Origin: an uncultured Bermanella sp.
GTDB taxonomy: Bacteria; Pseudomonadota; Gammaproteobacteria; Pseudomonadales; Oceanobacteraceae
Direction: 5' to 3'
DNA length: 64,000 bases
NCBI GenBank assembly: GCA_913058575.1
Contig: CAJXRF010000006.1
Location: forward strand, 41,201-105,200
Below the pieces are notes generated by a model. The model saw only the letters and a list, made by a program, of their open reading frames with translations. It made no database searches and was not told where the DNA came from. A program made the translations under genes and the position numbers. This document shows positions 27,979 to 35,458 of the stretch, one piece after another (within the stretch, counting starts at the first letter, position 1; every line of letters begins with the position of its first letter).

Positions 27979-29346
27979 ATGAAGTTAACTTTTTTAGGGG
28001 CCACCGATACCGTAACCGGCTCAAAATATTTGGTACAAGCGAAAGGGTTACGCATATTAGTAGATTGCGGGCTGTATCAAGGGGTTAAAGCATTACGTGA
28101 TCGTAATTGGAAACCGCTAGAAGTAGACGCCAAAAATTTAGATGCTGTTATTCTTACTCATGCTCATATTGACCATAGCGGCTATTTACCCGCACTCATG
28201 AAACAAGGCTTTAAAGGCCCCATTTATTGCAGCGCTGGTACCAAAGAGCTATGCAACATTTTATTACCCGACGCAGGTTTTTTACAAGAAGAAGACGCTA
28301 ACTTTGCCAACAAACACAAATTCAGTAAGCACGCCGTTGCAAAACCCTTATATACCGAGAAAGATGCTCGCCAAGTATTAACCCAAATAAAAAAAGTATC
28401 GATTAATCATTTTGAAACCATAGGCAAAACCAAAAAAAAATCGGTAACGTTTATGCTCACCGAAGTGGGTCACATTTTAGGAGCCTGCGCCGTTCATATT
28501 GATGATGGTGAGCGCCGCTTGGTTTTTAGCGGTGACATTGGGCGTTATCGCGACCTCATGCTACACGACCCTAAACCTATTAAACGCGCCGATGTCATGG
28601 TGGTGGAATCCACTTATGGAGACCGCTTACACAAAATAGAAAATACCGAAAAAATACTAGAAAATATCATAAAAGAAACCGCCGCTCGCGGAGGCACCGT
28701 TTTAATTCCCGCTTTCGCGGTGGGCCGTGCCCAATTAATTTTGTATCACATTTCAAGACTAAAATTAGCCGGTCGTATTCCCAGTGTACCCGTGTACTTA
28801 AATAGCCCCATGGCCATTAGCGCAACCGAAGTTTATAAACGCTTTAATCAGGGCCATAAATTAAGCGCCCAAGACTGCGAACAAATAGATGACATGACCC
28901 ACTATGTGCGCACCGCACAAGAATCCATTGCCTTGAATGAAAAAACATTTCCAGCGGTGATTATTAGTGCCTCGGGCATGGCCAGTGGCGGGCGCGTGTT
29001 GCACCATATGAAAGGCTTATTGGGCAATTATAGAAACAGCCTAGTATTTGTGGGCTATCAAGCTGCGGGCACTCGTGGTCAGGCCATTGTGAACGGCGCT
29101 CAAGAAGTAAAAATTCATGGGCAGTACTTCCCAGTAAAAGCACAAGTACATAATTTAAGTGGGTTATCCGCTCATGGGGATTATCAAGAAATATTAAATT
29201 GGCTGGGTCACCTAGAGCAAGCACCCGATCAAGTATACGTAACACATGGCGAACGTTGTGCCGCAGATTGTATGCGCATGCACATCAAAGATAAGTTGAT
29301 ATGGCCCGTGCGGGTGCCCGAACTGGGTGAAGAAGTCGAAATATAA
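27979..29346 (+). CDS. MBL-fold metallo-hydrolase with beta-CASP domain (RNA-processing type)
   Basis: 455 residues. The metallo-beta-lactamase motifs are present: THAHIDHSGYLP (H-x-H-x-D-H), GHILGAC, and VFSGDIG. The beta-CASP region contains PAFAVGRAQLILYHISRL, ISASGMASGGRVLHHM and the final VTHGE. This combination is that of CPSF73/YsdC-type nucleases that cleave or trim RNA in the cytoplasm. It is divergent from the AMP-phosphorylase gene over 133 bp, and 72 bp upstream of the P-type ATPase gene. One could imagine RNA degradation feeding nucleoside monophosphates to the AMP phosphorylase next door (inference). Confidence 0.87.
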   Translation: MKLTFLGATDTVTGSKYLVQAKGLRILVDCGLYQGVKALRDRNWKPLEVDAKNLDAVILTHAHIDHSGYLPALMKQGFKGPIYCSAGTKELCNILLPDAGFLQEEDANFANKHKFSKHAVAKPLYTEKDARQVLTQIKKVSINHFETIGKTKKKSVTFMLTEVGHILGACAVHIDDGERRLVFSGDIGRYRDLMLHDPKPIKRADVMVVESTYGDRLHKIENTEKILENIIKETAARGGTVLIPAFAVGRAQLILYHISRLKLAGRIPSVPVYLNSPMAISATEVYKRFNQGHKLSAQDCEQIDDMTHYVRTAQESIALNEKTFPAVIISASGMASGGRVLHHMKGLLGNYRNSLVFVGYQAAGTRGQAIVNGAQEVKIHGQYFPVKAQVHNLSGLSAHGDYQEILNWLGHLEQAPDQVYVTHGERCAADCMRMHIKDKLIWPVRVPELGEEVEI

Positions 29347-29418
29347 AATATTTAAGCATCACTTAACCATTAAATTAATGTATAAAATCGATAAATTATA
29401 GAAATAAGGGAGTATTTC

Positions 29419-32118
29419 ATGAATGCGGTTTCACCCGTAGAGCCCCATGGGCTTTCCTCAAATGAAGCGCAAAAGCGGCTGCTTCAATATGGTTTAAACC
29501 GCTTACCCGAAGCCCCCTTACCCGGTGTGCTGCGTATTTTTATGGGGCAGTTTTCTAGCCCTTTTATTTATATTTTACTGATTGCCGCCGTTGCGTCTTT
29601 TAGTTTAAATCAAGTCGCCAACAGTGTTTTTATTCTGTTGGTACTCTTGCTCAATGCCTTCATAGGCACCTACCAAGAATATTCAGCACAACGTTCAGCT
29701 GCCGCCTTACGACAATTAGTGCAAGGTCATGCCCGGGTCATTCGTGATGGCATTAGTTTGCAAATAGAAATTGAGCAACTGGTACCAGGAGATTACGTGG
29801 TGTTGGAATCGGGGGATAAAATACCCGCCGATTTAAAACTAATGAGCAGCCGAGATTTAGGCATTGATGAATCAATGCTCACTGGAGAATCGGTGGCCAC
29901 TCAAAAGTCTGCCCAAGGTTGCAGTGATGCCAGCCAAGCCATTAGTGCACAAAGTGCCATGTGTTTTGCCGGTACCATGGTGACCCGTGGCCGTGGCATG
30001 GGCACGGTAGTGGCCACAGCCATGGACACTCAGTTAGGTAAAATTGCCCACCTATTAGGGCAACAGCACAACAGTGAACCGCCGTTGATGATTCGAATTC
30101 GTCGCTTTACTTATCAAACCGCCGCCGCCATTTTGGTGGCCATCTTATTGTTAGTGGGCATTATGTTATTGCGAGGCGGTTACAGTATTGAAGCTATGGC
30201 CATGGTGGCCATTGGTTTAGCGGTATCGGCCATTCCAGAGGGTTTGCCTGCTGCATTAACCGTGGCCTTATCCATTGGCATGGGGCGCATGGCAAAACTG
30301 AATGTGATTATTAGAAAGCTAGTTGCGGTAGAAGCCTTGGGTTCTTGTACGTTTATTTGTTCAGATAAAACCGGCACCCTTACAGTAAATGAATTAACCA
30401 TTCGCAAAATATTACTTCCTAATGGCCAGTCTTATGACATCAGTGGTGAAGGGGTAGCCCCTGGCGGAGCGTTAATTAATCCCGAAAGCGAACCATCTAA
30501 TTCAACGAAAGCCAATTCAACTCCATCTAGCGAGCAATCAAATCAAGGGGTCATTGATCTTTGTACTTGTGGTGTATTAGCCAATGAAAGCCATTTGGAA
30601 TATGGCGGCAACGAATGGACATCAAGTGGTGACATAGTAGACGTGGCCTTTTTAGTGTTGGCTAAAAAAGTAAAGTTATCGGTAAGCGAAATAACGTCCC
30701 AAAACAATCAAGTGGACCTCATTCCTTACGAATCAGAAAATGCCTTTAGTGCCAGCTACAATCTAAACGATGAAAATATTTCATTGCATGTTAAAGGCAG
30801 CCCTGAAAAAATTCTCAGCATGTGTGCCACTATGTTGGTGGACGGTAAAGAGCAAGCCATAGATGCAGAAAAAATTGAACGTCAATTTAACCAAGTGGCC
30901 GCCAATGGTTATCGCATTATTGCTTTGGCCAAACGCAAAGTAAACCGTGTGGGCGTGATTGAGAATCTAAGTAACATGGTATTTATGGGCATGGTGGCCA
31001 TGATTGACCCAGTGCGTCCTGAAGCCAAGAAAGCCATTAGCCGCTGTCGACAAGGGGGCATTGAAGTGGCCATGGTAACAGGTGACCATCCAGCTACCGC
31101 CAAAGCCATTGCTATTGAACTGGGCTTGTGCAAACCGGAAAATGACGTAGTGACTGGTGACATGATTCGTCTAGCCAATGAACAAGACCCTCAGGGCAAG
31201 CATGGCTTAATCGATAAATTAATCTTTACCTGTCGTGTATTTGCTCGCATTGAGCCTCAGCAAAAACAACAAATTGTTAAATCATTTATGACCAGTGGCC
31301 ACTTTGTGGCAGTCACCGGGGATGGTGTAAATGATGCGCCTGCCATGCGAGAGAGTAATGTAGGGGTCGCCATGGGAAAACGTGGCACCGACGTGGCCAA
31401 AGAAACCGCGCAACTGATTATTACCGATGATAACTTTGCCTCTATTGTTAACGGCATTGAGCAAGGGCGAATTGTTTATAACAACATTCGAAAAGTCATT
31501 GCATTATTAGTAGCCACTGGGTTTTCAGCCCTTTTATTATTCTTTTTATCCATTAGCGCAGGCTTGGCCATGCCACTGACGGCTGTGCAACTGTTATGGC
31601 TAAATTTAGTGGCCAATGGTGTACAAGATGTTGCTTTGGCATTTGAACCCAAAGAAGGTTCAGAGCTATTAAAGCCTCCTAGAAAACCCAGTGAAGCCAT
31701 TTTTGAAAAACACATTATTGAACATGTTTTAGTCATTGGTGGCAGCATGGGCCTATTGGCATTTGCTGTGGTGGCAACGCTGAATTATTTAGGCGTAAGT
31801 GAAGCTGAAGCTCGTAACTTAACACTTTTATTAATGGTCATGTTTGGCAACATTCATGCTTTAAGCAGCCGCAGTGAAACCCAATCCTTATTTAAAATGT
31901 CATGGTTCTCTAATCCACTATTGCTGATCGCGGTTCCCTTAGCTCAAGCCATACACGTTGGGGTGATGTATCTACCCGGGTTGCGAGACGTATTAGAGAT
32001 GCAGCCTGTTACCCTTAGCCAATGGTCTTGGTTGGCGGGGGTGGCACTGCTATTATTATTAATTGAAGAAACGCATAAATGGAAGCTACGCCGCCAAGCG
32101 TTTAATAAGGCTATGTAG
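29419..32118 (+). CDS. P-type cation-transporting ATPase (type II-like)
   Basis: 899 residues. The cytoplasmic N-terminus (GLSSNEAQKRLLQYGLNRLPE) is the cation-ATPase N domain. Then come the actuator motif MLTGES, the M4 ion-site sequence AIPEGLPAAL, phosphorylation site CSDKTGTLT (Asp near 316), nucleotide-domain KGSPEK, and hinge MVTGDHP and TGDGVNDAP. About ten membrane helices. In the M6 region the sequence is LWLNLVANGVQDVALAFEP; the Asp that Ca2+ pumps usually have in NLVTDG is Asn here, so the transported ion is uncertain. A strong AAGGGAG ribosome-binding site precedes the ATG. It follows the metallo-hydrolase gene and precedes a small membrane protein. Confidence 0.92.
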   Translation: MNAVSPVEPHGLSSNEAQKRLLQYGLNRLPEAPLPGVLRIFMGQFSSPFIYILLIAAVASFSLNQVANSVFILLVLLLNAFIGTYQEYSAQRSAAALRQLVQGHARVIRDGISLQIEIEQLVPGDYVVLESGDKIPADLKLMSSRDLGIDESMLTGESVATQKSAQGCSDASQAISAQSAMCFAGTMVTRGRGMGTVVATAMDTQLGKIAHLLGQQHNSEPPLMIRIRRFTYQTAAAILVAILLLVGIMLLRGGYSIEAMAMVAIGLAVSAIPEGLPAALTVALSIGMGRMAKLNVIIRKLVAVEALGSCTFICSDKTGTLTVNELTIRKILLPNGQSYDISGEGVAPGGALINPESEPSNSTKANSTPSSEQSNQGVIDLCTCGVLANESHLEYGGNEWTSSGDIVDVAFLVLAKKVKLSVSEITSQNNQVDLIPYESENAFSASYNLNDENISLHVKGSPEKILSMCATMLVDGKEQAIDAEKIERQFNQVAANGYRIIALAKRKVNRVGVIENLSNMVFMGMVAMIDPVRPEAKKAISRCRQGGIEVAMVTGDHPATAKAIAIELGLCKPENDVVTGDMIRLANEQDPQGKHGLIDKLIFTCRVFARIEPQQKQQIVKSFMTSGHFVAVTGDGVNDAPAMRESNVGVAMGKRGTDVAKETAQLIITDDNFASIVNGIEQGRIVYNNIRKVIALLVATGFSALLLFFLSISAGLAMPLTAVQLLWLNLVANGVQDVALAFEPKEGSELLKPPRKPSEAIFEKHIIEHVLVIGGSMGLLAFAVVATLNYLGVSEAEARNLTLLLMVMFGNIHALSSRSETQSLFKMSWFSNPLLLIAVPLAQAIHVGVMYLPGLRDVLEMQPVTLSQWSWLAGVALLLLLIEETHKWKLRRQAFNKAM

Positions 32119-32139
32119 TCGCATACAACCGCTTCACTT

Positions 32140-32172
32140 TTCAGTAAACTGGCCTCACGCTAGTTTACTGAA
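32140..32172. repeat. 11-bp inverted repeat after the ATPase gene
   Basis: TTCAGTAAACT at 32140-32150 pairs perfectly with AGTTTACTGAA at 32162-32172 across an 11-base loop. There is no T-run after the stem on either strand, so it is a weak terminator candidate or an mRNA-processing structure between the ATPase and the small membrane protein. Confidence 0.6.
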
Positions 32173-32221
32173 TTGATGCATTATGAGAAAAATCAGCCCA
32201 CATGACTCAAGGATGACGAAC

Positions 32222-32401
32222 ATGAAGATACTAAAGCGAATTTTCTTAACTCTATTGTGTTTTTTCATGGCCATTGGTTGCTATGTATTTGGTATTCCCG
32301 CTGGGGGCGCAGTGTTTTTTATCTTGGGCTTAGTGTTTGAGGTGTTATTTTGGGTCGGTATATTCGGAAGAAAGCCTCAAGATAAAGCCTCCAAACTCTA
32401 G
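32222..32401 (+). CDS. small inner-membrane protein
   Basis: 59 residues from the ATG at 32222, chosen because AAGGA lies 8 bases upstream; in-frame ATGs at 32183 and 32213 lack such a site. It has two hydrophobic segments (about 8-25 and 27-46) separated by a GIPAGGA turn and a basic, charged C-terminus (FGRKPQDKASK). The ATPase gene lies 104 bp upstream on the same strand, so it may be an accessory or an unrelated small membrane protein. Family not recognised. Confidence 0.5.
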   Translation: MKILKRIFLTLLCFFMAIGCYVFGIPAGGAVFFILGLVFEVLFWVGIFGRKPQDKASKL

Positions 32402-32504
32402 TTTACCTATTAGGCTAACAGCACAAAATAACAATTGCATTACCTCCAACGGCTTTAGCCGACCTGTGACAAACTAAATTTTGTAAGTCTAACCTTCCTT
32501 TGAA

Positions 32505-32533
32505 TTGTCACATCCCTGTCATTAAACTTTATA
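32505..32533 (+). promoter_or_regulatory. Pho-box-like direct repeats with overlapping -10
   Basis: Three 7-mers spaced by 4 bases are seen: TTGTCAC, CTGTCAT and CTTTATA (starts 32505, 32516, 32527), which is the 11-bp periodicity of PhoB boxes (consensus CTGTCAT). TATAAT occurs directly after, at 32531-32536. It is about 75 bp upstream of the HAD pseudogene and 740 bp upstream of the exported phosphatase gene. Confidence 0.45.
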
Positions 32534-32606
32534 TAATGCAACTCCCCATTCACATGGGTTCAAATACACTCCCCAAAAAAAATTCGAACCGATTAAAGGC
32601 AATTAC

Positions 32607-33145
32607 GTTGAAATAGACATACCCGGGCGAGACAAGATAAAAATCAAGCATGTGACTCTTGATTACAACGACACATTGGCCATTGATGGAAAACTGACTC
32701 CAAAGATGGCTCAAAAGATAAGTCAATTAAGCGAATTCGTGCAATTTTATGTACTCGCGAGCGATACCTATGGCAGTGCGACTAAACAACTTGAAGGGGT
32801 TAATTGCACGGTTTTAAATTTATCCACCATTGATCAACCCCTAAATAAATTGGCTTACCTTAATCACCTTGGTGCAAATACAACCCTATCTGTGGGCAAT
32901 GGCTTAATGATAAAGAGATGCTTAAACATGCGATGCTGGGCATTGCCCTATTGCAAGAAGAAGGTCTATACACCCAAACTTTAATGGCCTCTGATATTGT
33001 TTGCACAGACATATGGGATGTATTAAATTATCTTGAAAAACCCAATCGATTAAAAGCTACGCTAAAGGGGGTAGCTCTTAGCATTGTTACATTTTTAAGA
33101 GGCTCTTTAAACTTTCCCAAATTCAATCCTTTCAATTGCATTTAA
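32607..33145 (+). pseudogene. decayed HAD-family 'soluble P-type ATPase-like' phosphatase
   Basis: The translation around 32607 reads VEIDIPGRDKIKIKHVTLDYN, which matches the start of COG4087-type HAD proteins. Three lesions are visible. No in-frame ATG precedes this; the first possible start is the GTG at 32652, inside the domain. The HAD motif I reads DYNDT instead of DYNGT. Finally, one A appears to be missing near 32908: the expected sequence ...GNGLNDKEMLKHAML is split between two frames, continuing as MLKHAMLGIALLQEEG from 32918. The downstream frame then overruns the normal family end by about 24 residues. It lies close to the P-type ATPase. A sequencing error could explain the frameshift but not the other lesions. 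Confidence 0.75.
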
Positions 33146-33271
33146 AAATAAGGCTTTGTTAAACCTGCCTGTCATTAAAGCGTAAGAAAACCAACACAAA
33201 TAATTAACACCCTTGTCACAGTGTAAAACTAGCATCCTGTTCACTGATTTTTCAATGGATAGGACAGTAAC

Positions 33272-35320
33272 ATGAAACCATGGATGAAACCCTTGGCCTT
33301 ATGCGTGGCCATGAGTGCCTTGGCTGCTTGTGATTTAGAACTGGATTCTGATAATAAAGACCCCAATCAAAACTCAAAAGTAATTGACGACACGGGCAAT
33401 ATAGGAACAAACGAAAATACCAAGGTGAATCTTCGTATTTTAGAAACCACCGACCTGCACGCTAATATTCTTAACTTTAATTATTATACTAATACTATGG
33501 ATGATTCAGTGGGACTGGTTAAAACCGCCACCCTCATTGAACTAGCTCGCAATGAAGTGGATAACAGCGTACTGGTGGATAACGGAGACTTATTGCAAGG
33601 CAGCCCTTTAGGGGATTATTACGCTAAAATAAAAGGCCTTGCCAGTAACGAAGTGCACCCTATATACAAAGCCATGAATTTATTGCAATACGATGCGGCC
33701 AATATCGGTAATCACGAGTTTAATTTTGGCTTACCTTTTTTAAAAGAAGCCATAGACGATGCAAATTTCCCTTACACAAGCAGTAACGTTGTAGTGGATG
33801 ATCACGATAACAATGATGAAAACGACATCAGTTATTTCAGCCCTTACCTTATTCAGAAAAAAAACGTTTTAGATACCAATGGCACCGCACACCAACTTAA
33901 AATTGGTTACATTGGGTTTGTGCCCCCACAAGTGATGCAATGGGATAAAGCCAATTTAGAAACCCTAGTGAAAGCCAAGGATATGGTCGACATGGCCAAT
34001 AAATATGTGCCGATGATGAAAGCAGAAGGGGCTGATATTATTATAGCCATCCCCCACTCTGGGTTAGTGACATCTAACCGCGAGGGTAATGATGAAAATG
34101 CCAGTTACTACCTAGCACAAGTTGAAGGCATTGATGCCATTATGTTTGGTCACGCCCATCGTAATTTCCCTGGCGATAAAAGCTACGATAACCTTGCCAA
34201 CATTGATAATACCAAAGGCACCATTCATGGCGTAGCCGCGGTCATGCCTGGTTACTGGGGGAAATATCTAGGGGTGATTGATTTAGAACTGGAACAGGAT
34301 GAAAACCAAAACTGGCTGGTAGTGGATAGCCAGTCAAGTCTGCGCGCCATTTCACAAACCAATAGTGATCGCTCGGTGACATCCTTAGTGGAATCCCATG
34401 CAGCCATTCAGGCCGCTGTGGAGAATGATCACCAAGAAGTGCAAGCCTGGGTCAGTGAGCCCTTTGCGAAAATTGCCGCTCCCATTAATAGCTTTTTTGC
34501 ACTGGTGCAAGATGACCCTTCTATTCAAGTAGTGACCGATGCTCAAACTTGGTACGTCAAACAAATTGTAAAAGGCACCGAGCTTGAAGCCTTACCAATA
34601 TTATCGGTTGGCGCCCCTTTTAGAGCCGGCCGTGGCGGCAGTGAAGATTTTACGAATCTTGCAGCCGGCGATGTTTCCTACGGCAATGTCAGTGATTTAT
34701 ACATTTACCCAAATACATTAAAAGTATTGAAGCTTAACGGCGGTGAAGTAAAAGAATGGTTAGAAATGTCGGCTGGGCAATTTAATCAAATTATTCCCGC
34801 AAGCCTAGATCAAGCGTTAATTAACCCAGATTTTCCAAGCTATAACTTCGATGTGATTGATGGCGTGACCTACCAAATAGATGTAAGCCAAAAAGCCCGA
34901 TACGATAAAGACGGTAAGCTAGTGGAAGCCCATAGCGAACGTATTAAACAACTCCAATTCCAAGGTAATGCCATTAATTTTAACCAAGAATTCTTGGTAG
35001 TGTCTAATAATTATCGTGCCTCTGGTGGCGGGAATTTCCCTGCCATTCAGAGTGATAAGATTGTCATTGATGCCCCTAATGAAAACCGTCAAACCGTGGC
35101 TGACTACTTGATTTATATGACAGAGAAAAACCCTGACAATGGTTTTGATCCTTCCGCCGATGGCAACTGGCACTTCAGTTCATTAGCCAACACTCAAGTT
35201 TTATTTAATGGTTCAGCCTCACAATCGGCAAGAGATTTTTCACAAAATTCCGCTGACATTGAATACTCCCACGTCAATGATGATGGTTATGGTGTCTATA
35301 CCGTAAACCTTGAGCAGTAA
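33272..35320 (+). CDS. cpdB: 2',3'-cyclic-nucleotide 2'-phosphodiesterase/3'-nucleotidase-like lipoprotein
   Basis: 682 residues. The signal sequence ends at lipobox ALAAC (Cys20), followed by an acidic linker, so it is a lipoprotein of the periplasmic face. The metallophosphatase domain shows RILETTDLHANI, VDNGDLLQGSPLGDYYA, NIGNHEFNFG, IIAIPHSG and FGHAHRNFPG. The C-terminal 5'-nucleotidase domain has TYQIDVS and NNYRASGGGNFP. It resembles CpdB, which releases phosphate and nucleosides from cyclic nucleotides outside the inner membrane. It lies 126 bp after the HAD pseudogene, with a hairpin terminator just after its stop. Given the Pho-like box upstream, phosphate starvation control is likely but unproven. 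Confidence 0.88.
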   Translation: MKPWMKPLALCVAMSALAACDLELDSDNKDPNQNSKVIDDTGNIGTNENTKVNLRILETTDLHANILNFNYYTNTMDDSVGLVKTATLIELARNEVDNSVLVDNGDLLQGSPLGDYYAKIKGLASNEVHPIYKAMNLLQYDAANIGNHEFNFGLPFLKEAIDDANFPYTSSNVVVDDHDNNDENDISYFSPYLIQKKNVLDTNGTAHQLKIGYIGFVPPQVMQWDKANLETLVKAKDMVDMANKYVPMMKAEGADIIIAIPHSGLVTSNREGNDENASYYLAQVEGIDAIMFGHAHRNFPGDKSYDNLANIDNTKGTIHGVAAVMPGYWGKYLGVIDLELEQDENQNWLVVDSQSSLRAISQTNSDRSVTSLVESHAAIQAAVENDHQEVQAWVSEPFAKIAAPINSFFALVQDDPSIQVVTDAQTWYVKQIVKGTELEALPILSVGAPFRAGRGGSEDFTNLAAGDVSYGNVSDLYIYPNTLKVLKLNGGEVKEWLEMSAGQFNQIIPASLDQALINPDFPSYNFDVIDGVTYQIDVSQKARYDKDGKLVEAHSERIKQLQFQGNAINFNQEFLVVSNNYRASGGGNFPAIQSDKIVIDAPNENRQTVADYLIYMTEKNPDNGFDPSADGNWHFSSLANTQVLFNGSASQSARDFSQNSADIEYSHVNDDGYGVYTVNLEQ

Positions 35321-35354
35321 ACTCACTCGTTTTAAAGCATCACAAAGTAAAAAT

Positions 35355-35393
35355 AAAAAGCCATTTACGCGTGTTCGTAAATGGCTTTTTTAT
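35355..35393 (+). terminator. Rho-independent terminator after the cpdB-like gene
   Basis: A 15-bp stem (AAAAAGCCATTTACG at 35355-35369 with CGTAAATGGCTTTTT at 35376-35390) and a 6-base loop is followed by more T residues. It starts about 35 bp after the stop and would terminate on either strand. Confidence 0.92.
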
Positions 35394-35458
35394 TTTAATC
35401 TGTCATGAGTTTGTCTTTAATTACTTTTATATTCTTTACAGGAACCACACTTTAATGG

